A model generated the notes under the pieces. It was not told the DNA's origin, did not search any database, and worked only from the letters and a program-made list of their open reading frames with translations. This document shows positions 7,773-16,670 of a DNA stretch of 64,000 nt, piece by piece (positions within the stretch are counted from its first letter, which is position 1; each line of letters starts with the position of its first letter). This stretch comes from Roseimarinus sp035271585 (lineage in GTDB: Bacteria > Bacteroidota > Bacteroidia > Bacteroidales > Prolixibacteraceae), in the NCBI GenBank assembly GCA_035271585.1, contig DATERL010000209.1, positions 1 to 64,000 on the forward strand, given 5' to 3'. Made by a program: the position numbers and the translations under genes.

Positions 7773-8153
7773 ATGCCTAAAAGCTACTTCAATAAATTAA
7801 TGAACAGTTTTAAATATGCCACAAATGGCATTGCACAAATGTTTAAGTCCGAGCTGAATGCAAAAATTCATTTAGTAGTTGCCATGCTGGTTATCGGAGC
7901 CGGATTTTTATTCGACGTTACAAGGTTCGAATGGCTAATATTAATATTGCTTATTGGTATGGTATTGGTGGCCGAAGGATTGAACACCGCCATTGAACAC
8001 CTGGCCGATTCGTTTACACTTGAAAAACATCCCGAAATTGGAAAAGCGAAGGATATTGCTGCCGGTGCGGTATTGCTTGCGGCGATTACTGCAGCAATTA
8101 TCGGCTTACTCCTATTCATACCGCATTTTGCTGCTTGGTTGAATAGTTTATAA
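7773..8153 (+). CDS. dgkA: Diacylglycerol kinase / undecaprenol kinase family membrane protein
   Basis: This 126-residue protein has three hydrophobic segments (about 30-47, 53-68 and 95-120), the DgkA layout. The active-site motif VAEGLNTAIEHLAD puts the catalytic glutamate at 68, with N71 and E75 for metal binding. KAKDIAAGAV (91-100) is the second signature. The family phosphorylates diacylglycerol or, in many non-proteobacteria, undecaprenol for cell-wall lipid recycling; sequence alone does not separate these. It is a single gene. Confidence 0.93.
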   Translation: MPKSYFNKLMNSFKYATNGIAQMFKSELNAKIHLVVAMLVIGAGFLFDVTRFEWLILILLIGMVLVAEGLNTAIEHLADSFTLEKHPEIGKAKDIAAGAVLLAAITAAIIGLLLFIPHFAAWLNSL

Positions 8154-8202
8154 TTCCGATGGAAAACTGTTTCTTGAATTCGTAGCGCTTAGGACTTAAT
8201 AC

Positions 8203-8231
8203 AAAAAAAGGAGACATCGTCTGATGTCTCC
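8203..8231 (-). terminator. Terminator of the minus-strand small RNA
   Basis: A perfect 9-bp stem GGAGACATC/GATGTCTCC with loop GTCT. On the minus strand it is followed by T7 (A7 at 8203-8209). On the plus strand no T run follows, so the direction is clear. Confidence 0.8.
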
Positions 8232-8312
8232 CAAAAAACTATCCCCCAAACTAAAACGCCAAACATGAAAAAGACTTGATTTGAATGAAATCAGCATGTT
8301 TGTGACTGATTT
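8203..8312 (-). ncRNA. Candidate small RNA of about 110 nt
   Basis: Read on the minus strand, a complete promoter (8319-8350) is followed by a segment with no reading frame. It has a perfect 8-bp hairpin at the 5' end (8306-8313 with 8287-8294) and a rho-independent terminator at the 3' end (stem 8210-8218 with 8223-8231, 4-nt loop, then seven T on the minus strand). The spacing from the expected start near 8312 to the T tract is about 110 nt. I do not recognise the family. The alternative is a decayed leader on the plus strand, which would have no T tract and no promoter that I can see. Confidence 0.55.
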
Positions 8313-8318
8313 CTTTGA

Positions 8319-8350
8319 CAAATATAAAGCCTGTTTTTTAATCTTGCAAA
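8319..8350 (-). promoter_or_regulatory. Full-match Bacteroidota promoter driving the candidate small RNA
   Basis: On the minus strand TTTG (8350-8347), a 20-bp spacer and TATATTTG (8326-8319) match the TTTG-N19-21-TAnnTTTG consensus at every fixed base. Confidence 0.75.
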
Positions 8351-8725
8351 TGTTTTTATAAAAAAAGCACTCTTTTTTTATAAATTTTTATTTCCTACTG
8401 TATTTTTTATTGAGTTTCAGTTTGATAAGGAACTTAAATAAGTATAAAAAAGAATTGAATCTGGCCGTTTAGCCCTGAAATAAGCTTCTTCATTCATAAC
8501 ATATGATTTTTTTCATGCTCCCAACTGCGCTTGAATTATATTATCAATTTAAAAACTAATAATACTCCATTTTAGAAATTCCAATGCACCAATACTAACT
8601 ATCATAAGAAATCAAGTTTTAATATATTAGTTGAAGAAAAATATCATCTAAAAAGCACTCATCTTTTGTTTTTATATTAAATCGATAGTTATATCTTTAC
8701 GCGGTTTGTTTTAAAACAACTTTTT
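8351..8725. other. AT-rich upstream region of the aminotransferase gene
   Basis: No gene is seen. A weak promoter (TTTG at 8665-8668, TATCTTTA at 8692-8699, spacer 23) lies just before the aminotransferase start. Confidence 0.4.
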
Positions 8726-9928
8726 ATGCCAGAAATTTCAAAACGCGGAGTTAGAATGCCCGAGTCTCCTATTAGGAAACTTGTTCCTTGTGCCGATAGG
8801 GCCAAAGCAAAAGGAATAAAAGTATATCACTTAAACATTGGACAGCCCGACTTGGCGACTCCTCAAGTGGCCATTGATGCCATCAGGAATATTGACAGGA
8901 AAATTTTAGAGTATAGTCCGAGTGAGGGAATCAGAAGCTATCGTGAAAAACTCGTTCACTATTACCAAAAATACAATATTGATATAACCGCCGACGATAT
9001 TATCATTACAACTGGAGGTTCCGAAGCGGTTACTTATGCTTTTCTTGCGTGCCTCGATCCGGGCGATGAAATTATTGTACCAGAGCCTTCGTATGCTAAC
9101 TATACCGCTTTTGCTATCGTTGCTGGCGCTGTTGTGAAAACTGTTCCATCGAAAATAGATGAGGGTTTTGCATTGCCTCCTATCGAAAAATTTGAGGCAC
9201 TTATTACACCCCGCACAAAAGGGATTATGATTTGCAACCCCAATAACCCAACCGGTTATTTGTACACGCAAACCGAAATGAATGCCATTCGCGATTTGGT
9301 AAAAAAATACGATCTCTATCTGTTTTCCGACGAGGTATATCGTGAGTTTTGCTATACAGGCGCACCTTACATCTCGGCATTCCATTTAAAAGGAATTGAA
9401 GAAAATGTTATTTTGATCGATTCGGTTTCAAAACGTTATAGTGAATGTGGCATAAGGGTTGGTGCATTAATTACCAAAAACAAGGCTGTATTCCGTAATG
9501 TAATGAAGTTTTGCCAAGCCAGGCTCAGTCCGCCACTTATAGGTCAAATTGCTGCCGAAGCATCGCTTGATACCCCCGACGAATACATGCTCGAAATGTA
9601 TAATGAATACATGGAACGCCGAAAATTCTTAATTGATGGGCTAAACCGCATCGACGGTGTTTATTCACCAATACCAATGGGCGCTTTTTACACCGTTGCA
9701 AGACTACCGGTTGATGATTCGGACAAGTTTTGTGAATGGCTATTGAGCGACTTTACTTACGAGAACAGCACCATTTTTATGGCACCTGCAAGTGGTTTTT
9801 ATACCACTCCGGGCTTAGGCAAAGACGAAGTACGTATTGCTTATGTACTCAAAAAGGAAGATTTGGGCAAGGCTTTAAAAATTTTAGAAGAAGCACTGAA
9901 AGTTTATCCGGGCAGAACGTCAAAATAA
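8726..9928 (+). CDS. Class I/II pyridoxal-phosphate aminotransferase
   Basis: This 400-residue cytoplasmic enzyme belongs to fold-type I aminotransferases of the aspartate aminotransferase group. The signatures are GQPDLATP (39-46), TTGGSEAV, NPNNPTGYLY (171-180), SDEVYREF and the PLP lysine in SVSKRYSECGIRVG (K236). This subgroup covers aspartate, aromatic and branched-chain aminotransferases, and the substrate cannot be read from the sequence. The following lipoprotein gene starts 72 bp downstream on the same strand and may share the transcript. Confidence 0.92.
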   Translation: MPEISKRGVRMPESPIRKLVPCADRAKAKGIKVYHLNIGQPDLATPQVAIDAIRNIDRKILEYSPSEGIRSYREKLVHYYQKYNIDITADDIIITTGGSEAVTYAFLACLDPGDEIIVPEPSYANYTAFAIVAGAVVKTVPSKIDEGFALPPIEKFEALITPRTKGIMICNPNNPTGYLYTQTEMNAIRDLVKKYDLYLFSDEVYREFCYTGAPYISAFHLKGIEENVILIDSVSKRYSECGIRVGALITKNKAVFRNVMKFCQARLSPPLIGQIAAEASLDTPDEYMLEMYNEYMERRKFLIDGLNRIDGVYSPIPMGAFYTVARLPVDDSDKFCEWLLSDFTYENSTIFMAPASGFYTTPGLGKDEVRIAYVLKKEDLGKALKILEEALKVYPGRTSK

Positions 9929-10000
9929 TCGGGTTCAATACACCATTAAATGCATGCCTATAAAACATATAAGGCAACATTGAATAAAAATACAGAAGGA

Positions 10001-10939
10001 ATGAAGTTTATAATAACTTTGTTCCTTCTGTTACTATTTTATGGCTGTTCGAAAGAAAACTTATCGAACAAAGCATACGAAGAAATGCAAGATTTTGTCG
10101 TAAACATTTCTAACTATGCCAGGGAATACGACACCGACTTTATTATTATTCCTCAAAATGGAATTGAACTTGCATTTAATAATACGGACTCAAATGACGG
10201 ACTCAATTCAACTTTTCTCTCGGCAATAGATGGTTTCGGAGTTGAAGAATTGTTTTATTACGGCACTTACAATTTAGACAATGAACGCCTTTCAATGCTT
10301 CAAAAAATTAGAGCATCAAAAAAAATTATGGTGTCGGAGTATGTTGCTGATAACGAAAACATTGCAGATGCTATCAATCGAAACTATAACGAGGGTTTTA
10401 TTTGCTTTCCCCGTACCAGCACTAACTTTCATTATTTGCAAATACCCGACAGTGTTATTCATTCAAATGCGAATGACATTACACATCTTTCTCTTGCTCA
10501 AAACTACTTGTACCTCATTAGTAATGAAAGTTTCTCATCGAAACATGACATGCTCAACGCCATATCGTTAACCGATTATGATATTGTTTTAATCGATCTT
10601 TTCTTCAACGAAACCGAATGGACATCCGCTGAAGTAAATCAGTTAAAAATTAAAGCCAACGGTGGACAGCGCAAAGTAATCTCCTACATTAGTATCGGTT
10701 CAGCAGAAAATTACCGATACTATTGGGAAAAAGGTTGGGGACTACATCATCCTTTATGGCTGAAAAGAAAATACGAAAATTATCCTGATGAATTTTGGGT
10801 GAAATTTTGGGAAAAAGATTGGCAAGATATAATATATGGCAACAACAACTCGTACATGAAAAAAATACTGGATGCGAGTTTTGACGGAGCCTACCTTGAC
10901 AATGTTGAAGCCTATTATGCAATATATTACAGAGACTAA
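10001..10939 (+). CDS. GH114-like (MJ1477/TM1410-type) lipoprotein with permuted halves
   Basis: From the ATG at 10001 the 312-residue product begins with a hydrophobic segment and a lipobox-like FYGC (C16), so it is probably a lipoprotein. The ATG at 9950 would put 17 polar residues ahead of that signal and is less likely. The motifs are those of the TM1410/GH114 family of putative glycosidases (endo-alpha-1,4-polygalactosaminidase type): IIPQNGIELAF, IDGFGVEELFYYG, YDIVLIDLFF, VISYISIGSAENYRYYW, FWVKFWEKDWQDIIYGN and FDGAYLDNVEAY. In the TM1410 order, as I remember it, the SIG.AE.YR half comes first and the PQNG half second. Here the order is reversed, and the gene ends just after the YLD motif. 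Substrate and role are unknown; a polysaccharide is likely. Confidence 0.75.
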   Translation: MKFIITLFLLLLFYGCSKENLSNKAYEEMQDFVVNISNYAREYDTDFIIIPQNGIELAFNNTDSNDGLNSTFLSAIDGFGVEELFYYGTYNLDNERLSMLQKIRASKKIMVSEYVADNENIADAINRNYNEGFICFPRTSTNFHYLQIPDSVIHSNANDITHLSLAQNYLYLISNESFSSKHDMLNAISLTDYDIVLIDLFFNETEWTSAEVNQLKIKANGGQRKVISYISIGSAENYRYYWEKGWGLHHPLWLKRKYENYPDEFWVKFWEKDWQDIIYGNNNSYMKKILDASFDGAYLDNVEAYYAIYYRD

Positions 10940-10962
10940 GCAAAGCTTGCTTTACCGTGCTA

Positions 10963-12120
10963 TTACTTTTTTAGAACAATTCTAAAAATAGTTTGATTTT
11001 TAGGTTCCGAATTTCTGAGCGATATTTTTCCTTTGTGGTAGTTTTCGATAATACGTTTCGACAAAGTTAAACCCAAGCCCCATCCTCGTTTCTTAGTTGT
11101 AAAACCAGGATTAAAAATTGTTTTTTGCTTCGATTTTGGAATGCCTTTGCCATTATCTCGTAAATCAATTACTACTTCATTTTCGGTTTCTTGAACTTCA
11201 ATTTGTATGATTCCGTCATTGTCCTCAATGGCATCAACAGCATTTCGGGTTAAGTTTTCGATAACCCAACTGAAAAGTGATGCCGATAAAGGAATATAAA
11301 GCTCATTGGTATGGTCAAAATTGTAACTGAATTGGATTTTGCGTGAAACCCTCGATTTTAAATATTCAATAGTGCTGAGCAATATGGCATATAAGTTTTC
11401 GGGGTACAGCTCAGGCTGCGAACCAATTTTAGAAAACCGCTCAGTAATTTTTTCGAGCCTCAGGGCATCTTTATCCAGTTCTTCGATAATATTGGGATTA
11501 ACATTTTCGTCTTTTAAAAGCTCAACCAATGCAATTAACGACGAGATGGGTGTTCCCAGTTGATGGGCTGTTTCTTTAGCCATTCCAATCCACACCAGAT
11601 TTTGTTCAGCATTTCGAGCCTGACTAAAGGCGATATAGGCAATTACAATAAACAAAACAATTACACTTAACTGCAATATGGGATAGTTCCTTAATTTTGA
11701 TTGTAATGAAGATTCTTTGTAGTAAAAGTATTGTTCTTCGCCATCACCTATTGGAATTACAATAAATTGCTCTTTGGACTTCATCTTTGCGAGTTCTTTT
11801 CGCAATATTTTATTCCTGTTGTTTTCGTTGTACTTGATGTTTCCATCTAAAACAAACTGATCGTCTTTATCGATAACAATTACAGGTATGGTGGAGTTTT
11901 TATTGATCACCTGAACCAAATAACTGGTTATATCCTGGTCGAGATTATTTTTAGTGGCTAATAAACGGGTAGCTTCGGCCCATAATTCAACTCTTATCAG
12001 TTCTTCTTCTGAAAGTTTGCTCACCATTCTATTGGTGTAAACCATCGAGCTAATGCCAATTAAAATGGCACAAAGGAAAAGAAGCTGCTTCCAACGTCGT
12101 TTTTTAAAATAGATATCCAA
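10963..12120 (-). CDS. Membrane sensor histidine kinase
   Basis: This 385-residue protein has two membrane segments (about 12-28 and 147-166) enclosing a 115-residue extracytoplasmic sensor region. A kinase core follows: the phospho-acceptor H186 in AKETAHQLGTPISSL, the N box ENLTRNAVDAIED, the G box DNGKGIP and WGLGLTLSKRII. There is no HAMP or receiver domain. The HQLGTP variant of the H box is common in Bacteroidota kinases. No response regulator is adjacent. The gene lies 109 bp downstream of dxs on the same strand and may be co-transcribed. The ligand is unknown. Confidence 0.92.
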   Translation of the reverse strand: MDIYFKKRRWKQLLFLCAILIGISSMVYTNRMVSKLSEEELIRVELWAEATRLLATKNNLDQDITSYLVQVINKNSTIPVIVIDKDDQFVLDGNIKYNENNRNKILRKELAKMKSKEQFIVIPIGDGEEQYFYYKESSLQSKLRNYPILQLSVIVLFIVIAYIAFSQARNAEQNLVWIGMAKETAHQLGTPISSLIALVELLKDENVNPNIIEELDKDALRLEKITERFSKIGSQPELYPENLYAILLSTIEYLKSRVSRKIQFSYNFDHTNELYIPLSASLFSWVIENLTRNAVDAIEDNDGIIQIEVQETENEVVIDLRDNGKGIPKSKQKTIFNPGFTTKKRGWGLGLTLSKRIIENYHKGKISLRNSEPKNQTIFRIVLKK

Positions 12121-12138
12121 TTTTATTTATTTATTTAT
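12121..12138. repeat. Tetranucleotide repeat
   Basis: About four TTTA units lie just upstream of the histidine kinase start (on its non-coding side). This could be a slippage site, but copy number is low. Confidence 0.4.
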
Positions 12139-12229
12139 TGGTTTAGTAAATCAACGAACAATTAGATAATAAATTATGAAGTTGAGCCAATTTTATTTAC
12201 AAATTCATGAAACGATGTAAATATGTAGC

Positions 12230-14125
12230 TTATGATTTCAATAATTGTTGAATGGTTTTAGTAATTCCATCAACATCGTAACCACACTCGTGGAAAAGCT
12301 GTTCGGGCTCGCCATGCTCAATAAAATAATCGGGAACACCCAGTGTAATAACTTTTGCCGAATAATTGTGGTAATTCATAAACTCGATAACCGATGACCC
12401 CAGTCCGCCTTTCACCACACCATCTTCAACAGTAATTATTTTCTTGAATTTCTTAAACACCTCGTGCAACAAACCGGCATCAATTGGTTTGAGAAAACGC
12501 ATATCGTAATGTGCCACCGCTTCTTTCTGGTAAATAGTTTCCAAGGCGTGGATAACGTAATTACCATGATGCCCTATTGATAAAACGGCCACATCAGTGC
12601 CATCTTTCAGCAATTGCCCCTTCCCAATTTCCAACTCAAGCATTGGAGTGGCTTCTTTTTTCATTACTCCACGCCCACGCGGATAACGAATAACAAAAGG
12701 ACCTCGGGGTTTGCTCTGAGCAGTAAACATCAGGTTGCGCAGTTCTTGCTCGTTTAAGGGCGACGCAATAATAATGTTAGGTATACAACTCAGAAATGCC
12801 ATATCGAAAACACCATGATGAGTTGCACCATCGGCACCAACAAAACCTCCCCGGTCGAGGCACAATACCACGTTTAGGTTTTGTATTGCCACATCGTGAA
12901 TAATTTGGTCATAAGCACGTTGCGAAAATGTTGAATAGATATTGCAAAACGGGGTAAACCCTTCTTTTGCCATTCCAGCTGCAAAAGTCACAGCATGTTG
13001 TTCGGCAATGCCCACATCAAATACACGTTCTGGTATTTGCTCATTCATTATATTCATTGAGCAGCCCGATAGCATTGCAGGTGTAATGCCAACAATTGAC
13101 TCATTTGCACGCGCCAGTTCGAGCAAGGTATTGCCAAAAACTTCTTGATAAAGAAAAGGCTCATCACCATTGGTTGTTTTGATTTGCTTACCGGTAATTT
13201 TGTCAAACTTTCCAGGTGCATGAAAAAGGGTTTGGTTTTTTTCAGCAGGCGAGTAGCCTTTGCCTTTTTTAGTAATGATGTGTAGTATTTTTGGCCCTGA
13301 AATTTTCTTAAGCTGACCAAGTAACTCAACCAACAATTTCACATCGTGGCCATCAACTGGGCCAAAATAACGAATATTGAATGCTTCGAATAAATTACTT
13401 TCTTTAAAAAAGAACGACTTGGTTGAATGCTCAATTTTTTGAACGGTTTTACGAGTTTTTCGCCCGAACCATTTAAATTTTCCCAAAAAATCCCATACGG
13501 CATCCCTAAATCGGTTATAAGCATCCGAGGTCGAGATTTTAATCAAGTAAGTATGTAAACCACCTGTATTGGGGTCAATTGATATGTTGTTATCGTTGAG
13601 AATAATAAGAATATTGGGATTTTTCTCACTGGCATTGTTTAAAGCTTCGAAAGCCATACCGCCCGTTAGTGCGCCATCGCCTATTACGGCGACCACGTTT
13701 CGGTCTTCATTTTTCAACATCGATGCCATTGCTATGCCTAATGCTGCCGATATTGATGTGGAGGAGTGCCCAACACCAAAAGCATCGTATTCGCTTTCTT
13801 TAGGCGATGGAAAACCACTAATACCTTTATATTTTCGAAGTGTTCTGAATTCGTCCCTGCGTCCGGTGAGTATTTTATGCCCATAGGCCTGATGTCCCAC
13901 ATCCCAAATCAATTTATCGTAGGGAGTGTTGAAAACGTAATGTAGTGCAACAGTAAGCTCAACTACACCTAAGCTGGCGCCAAAGTGACCCGGAATTTCA
14001 GACAAAACGTCAATCAAGAAACAGCGTAACTGTTCGCAGACTTCATCCAATTCCTCCTCCGGAATTTCTCTTAAGTCAGCCGGATTATTTATCTTGTATA
14101 GTAGTTTAAATCTATCGTCAGCCAT
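12230..14125 (-). CDS. dxs: 1-deoxy-D-xylulose-5-phosphate synthase
   Basis: Dxs joins pyruvate and glyceraldehyde 3-phosphate with thiamine diphosphate, the first step of the MEP route to isoprenoids. The 631-residue length is normal. The motifs are HFGASLGVVELTVALHYV at the N-terminus, the ThDP site GDGALTGGMAFEALN, DNNISIDPNTGG, the catalytic glutamate in FDVGIAEQHAVTFAAG, and LDRGGFVGADGATHHG in the pyrimidine-binding domain. The transketolase C-terminal domain closes the protein. A good -7 element lies 21 bp upstream of the start codon. Confidence 0.97.
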   Translation of the reverse strand: MADDRFKLLYKINNPADLREIPEEELDEVCEQLRCFLIDVLSEIPGHFGASLGVVELTVALHYVFNTPYDKLIWDVGHQAYGHKILTGRRDEFRTLRKYKGISGFPSPKESEYDAFGVGHSSTSISAALGIAMASMLKNEDRNVVAVIGDGALTGGMAFEALNNASEKNPNILIILNDNNISIDPNTGGLHTYLIKISTSDAYNRFRDAVWDFLGKFKWFGRKTRKTVQKIEHSTKSFFFKESNLFEAFNIRYFGPVDGHDVKLLVELLGQLKKISGPKILHIITKKGKGYSPAEKNQTLFHAPGKFDKITGKQIKTTNGDEPFLYQEVFGNTLLELARANESIVGITPAMLSGCSMNIMNEQIPERVFDVGIAEQHAVTFAAGMAKEGFTPFCNIYSTFSQRAYDQIIHDVAIQNLNVVLCLDRGGFVGADGATHHGVFDMAFLSCIPNIIIASPLNEQELRNLMFTAQSKPRGPFVIRYPRGRGVMKKEATPMLELEIGKGQLLKDGTDVAVLSIGHHGNYVIHALETIYQKEAVAHYDMRFLKPIDAGLLHEVFKKFKKIITVEDGVVKGGLGSSVIEFMNYHNYSAKVITLGVPDYFIEHGEPEQLFHECGYDVDGITKTIQQLLKS

Positions 14126-14145
14126 AATAAACCTTTATGGGTTTG

Positions 14146-14175
14146 CAAATATACAATAAATTGAACTACATCAAT
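14146..14175 (-). promoter_or_regulatory. Promoter of dxs
   Basis: On the minus strand ATTG (14175-14172), an 18-bp spacer and TATATTTG (14153-14146). The -7 box is a full match. Transcription would start about 14 nt before the dxs ATG. Confidence 0.6.
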
Positions 14176-14313
14176 TTTTTTTGCTTTTTGATGCATCAAT
14201 TTTTAAAATAAAAGAAAAACATGATGGAAATGTCAATAGTCAAAATAAATTTGCAGATTATGCAGTTATAAAAGATATAAACATTGATATATTTTTGCTT
14301 AAAAGAAAACACT

Positions 14314-15360
14314 ATGAAAATTAAAAGAATATTTTTTGCCCTTGTGCTAACTTCGATGCTTTTTGCATGTACACCGTTTAAACAGCTTACCAGCAATAAT
14401 CAGGCAACAGAAAAACTCCAAGACAGTAATCAGTTGTTGAAAGAAGAGAACAGAAACCTAAGCGTTGAAAACAACGAGTTAGATGGAAAAATAATTGCTT
14501 TACAACGCAAACTGGTTGATTTTGAAGAGCGTTCGAAGAATATTCAGAAACAAAACAACGACTTGGAATATGCCAACCAACAGTTAAGCAAGAATCAAAA
14601 AGAACTTGAACGTCAAATTTCTATCTTAAAAGAAGGTAGTTCAGAAGAAATCTCAAAGTTATTAAGTGAACTTCAAGTTTATCAAAGCGATTTGCAGGAG
14701 AGAGAAGATCGGGTGCAGAAAGCCCAGGAACTTCTTGATCAACAACAACAAAAACTTTTAGCTGCACAAAACGAGTTGCGCGAAAAAGAACAAAAGTTAA
14801 AAGAAGCAGAAACAATACAGGCCGAACAACAAGCCAAATTGATGGAATTGCAGGGGGCACTTGAAAAACAAAAAGCTGCGGTTTCCGATTTGCGCAATAA
14901 ACTAAACCGTGCTTTGATGGGCTTTTACGACCAAGGTTTATCAGTGTACGAAAAAAACGGAAAGGTGTATGTTTCGCTCGAAGAAAACCTACTGTTTAAA
15001 ACCGGGAGCTATAACCTCGACCCCAAAGGTCAGGAGGCTTTAAAAAGCCTTGGTGATGTGTTGGCCAGCAATACTAACATCTACATCATGGTTGAAGGCC
15101 ACACCGACGATGTACCATTAACAGGTACCGGACAAATAAAAGACAACTGGGACTTGAGTGTAATGCGTGCCACTGCCGTTACCAAAATTATTCTTCAAAA
15201 TAACAAAATTGACCCTAAGCGCATTACATCGGCCGGACGAGGTGAGTTTTTTCCTCTTGACCCAGCCAAAACGCCCGAAGCCCGCAAGAAAAACCGCCGT
15301 ACCGAAATTATCCTTACCCCTAATTTGAGTGAGGTTTTTGAAATTATTCAGGCGAATTAG
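14314..15360 (+). CDS. OmpA-family lipoprotein with long coiled coil
   Basis: From the ATG at 14314 this 348-residue protein has a signal peptide ending in a lipobox (SMLFAC, C19). A Q/E/K-rich coiled coil follows (about 25-205), then a C-terminal OmpA-like domain (about 225-345). That domain carries the peptidoglycan-binding residues in VEGHTDDVPLTG and the R of SAGRGEFFP and KKNRRTEI. It probably anchors the outer membrane to peptidoglycan and spans part of the periplasm. The ATG at 14284 is rejected because the likely -7 element (TATTTTTG, 14290-14297) lies downstream of it. Confidence 0.92.
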   Translation: MKIKRIFFALVLTSMLFACTPFKQLTSNNQATEKLQDSNQLLKEENRNLSVENNELDGKIIALQRKLVDFEERSKNIQKQNNDLEYANQQLSKNQKELERQISILKEGSSEEISKLLSELQVYQSDLQEREDRVQKAQELLDQQQQKLLAAQNELREKEQKLKEAETIQAEQQAKLMELQGALEKQKAAVSDLRNKLNRALMGFYDQGLSVYEKNGKVYVSLEENLLFKTGSYNLDPKGQEALKSLGDVLASNTNIYIMVEGHTDDVPLTGTGQIKDNWDLSVMRATAVTKIILQNNKIDPKRITSAGRGEFFPLDPAKTPEARKKNRRTEIILTPNLSEVFEIIQAN

Positions 15361-15372
15361 TTTTTTATCACT

Positions 15373-15423
15373 AAAAGTGGCGCCTTTTTCCAATTTGTTT
15401 TTCACTGAAAAGGCGCCACTTTT
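15373..15423. terminator. Bidirectional terminator
   Basis: A perfect 16-bp stem (15373-15388 with 15408-15423, core GTGGCGCC) with A and T runs on both sides stands between the convergent OmpA and EEP genes and can serve both. Confidence 0.9.
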
Positions 15424-15568
15424 TATTCAATAGTGAATATTCTGTTATTGGGCACTGGGCTTGAGCAATTAACAATTAGAGAATCGGCTACTTATAACCC
15501 CGTGCTTAACTTAGATAAAGCAGGATATCCGTTCCTTATTCAATATTTATTTTGCTCAGATATTGTAT

Positions 15569-16408
15569 TTAAAATTCGAGTTCGACCATTACTGGCAGAT
15601 GATCCGACACGAAAAAGCTGTCGGGGCGGCGATCGTCAATATGAATGTGCGAGTTCACCTTAATTCCCTTAATAAAGATATAATCGATTCGCTCGTCAAG
15701 CGTCAGGTTGGGGTCGAAATCGTTAAAAGAACCCACTGGACCGTAGTGTGGTTTTGCACTTTCGTTAAACGAATCGGCCATTACGGTTTTAACAATCGAA
15801 ATAGGTGGAGTTTCGGGGGTCGTGTTAAAATCGCCCATTAGCACTACGGATAAATTATTGGTGTTGATCGCTTTCATTTTCTGCAAAATGAGTTGGGCCG
15901 ATTCATCCCTGGCCAATACACTTTGATGGTCGAAATGAGTATTCATAACCAATGCTTTTTGGCCACTTACCTTGTTGGTAAAAACACCGTAAGTACATAC
16001 TCTGTGGTAGTTGGCACCCCAACCCAACGATACGGTTTCGGGCGTATCCGACAACCAAAAAGTATTTGATAAAGTGACCATGAATTTTGTGGTGTCGAAA
16101 AAAATAGCGCTGTATTCGCCCCGGGTTTGCCCATCGTCGCGCCCAATACCAATGTATTGGTAGTTGTCGAGATTTTCTTGTAAGTATTCAAGCTGGTGGT
16201 GTAAGCCTTCCTGAACACCAAATATATCGGGCTGGTAATGTTGAAGCAGATTAACCATCGCTTGTTTGCGGTTTTCCCAACTGTTGTTGCCATCGCTATC
16301 GGTAGCATAGCGGATGTTGTAAGTCATTACCCGGGTACTTTGTGCAAAAGCAGAATTCACACCCAAAAAGCAAAAAACCAACGCGAATAATAAAGCGCAT
16401 CTCTTCAT
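15569..16408 (-). CDS. Secreted endonuclease/exonuclease/phosphatase (EEP) family protein
   Basis: The 279-residue product has a signal peptide (about 1-22, ending AFA). The full set of EEP catalytic motifs follows: MTYNIRY, GVQEGLHHQ, GRDDGQTRGEY, NTHFDHQS, MGDFNTTP, DERIDYIFI and SDHLPVMV. The family includes phosphodiesterases acting on nucleic acids, sphingomyelin or phosphoinositides. The substrate here is unknown but must be extracytoplasmic. The gene stands 44 bp after an orphan rhomboid 3' end (16453-16538), which suggests that it once followed the rhomboid gene directly. Confidence 0.9.
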   Translation of the reverse strand: MKRCALLFALVFCFLGVNSAFAQSTRVMTYNIRYATDSDGNNSWENRKQAMVNLLQHYQPDIFGVQEGLHHQLEYLQENLDNYQYIGIGRDDGQTRGEYSAIFFDTTKFMVTLSNTFWLSDTPETVSLGWGANYHRVCTYGVFTNKVSGQKALVMNTHFDHQSVLARDESAQLILQKMKAINTNNLSVVLMGDFNTTPETPPISIVKTVMADSFNESAKPHYGPVGSFNDFDPNLTLDERIDYIFIKGIKVNSHIHIDDRRPDSFFVSDHLPVMVELEF

Positions 16409-16450
16409 TTCATTGAAAATATTGATTGATTGCTAAAATTAGGCATTATT

Positions 16451-16538
16451 TTTTAATTCGGTTTTCCTTCTCCGTCCATTTTGAATAAAACCTCTTTTTC
16501 ATTTTTACTAAGACTATCGTAACCCGATTTGGCAATTT
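16451..16538 (-). pseudogene. Orphan 3' end of a rhomboid gene (left copy of 88-bp direct repeat)
   Basis: These 88 bp match 32413-32500 with three differences. On the minus strand they encode the last 28 residues of the rhomboid protein (SGYDSLSKNEKEVLFKMDG and so on) with an intact stop codon, but no upstream gene body is attached. Two differences are synonymous and one changes K to E; there is no frameshift. Confidence 0.9.
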
Positions 16539-16569
16539 ACCCCCCGTCTGTCTTATACCCCGACCTACC

Positions 16570-16601
16570 AAAAGAGGCTACCTTTTGGGGCAGCCTCTTT
16601 T
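16570..16601. terminator. Terminator of the giant-protein operon
   Basis: A perfect 10-bp stem AAAAGAGGCT/AGCCTCTTTT with a 12-nt loop lies 70 bp past the stop of the 1686-residue gene. A and T runs make it usable from both sides. Confidence 0.85.
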
Positions 16602-16670
16602 CTAATATGCGGTATCAATCAATTAAATTGGATTGCTTGCTCGCAACAACAATATCGGATATTCAATGAC

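Noticed and set aside
8203..8313. Plus-strand leader or attenuator for the downstream aminotransferase
   Set aside because: No plus-strand promoter or T tract is seen and the aminotransferase is over 400 bp away; the minus-strand reading explains all parts.
15433..15663. Plus-strand frame of 76 codons after the bidirectional terminator
   Set aside because: Most of it is antisense to the EEP gene and it has no recognisable features.
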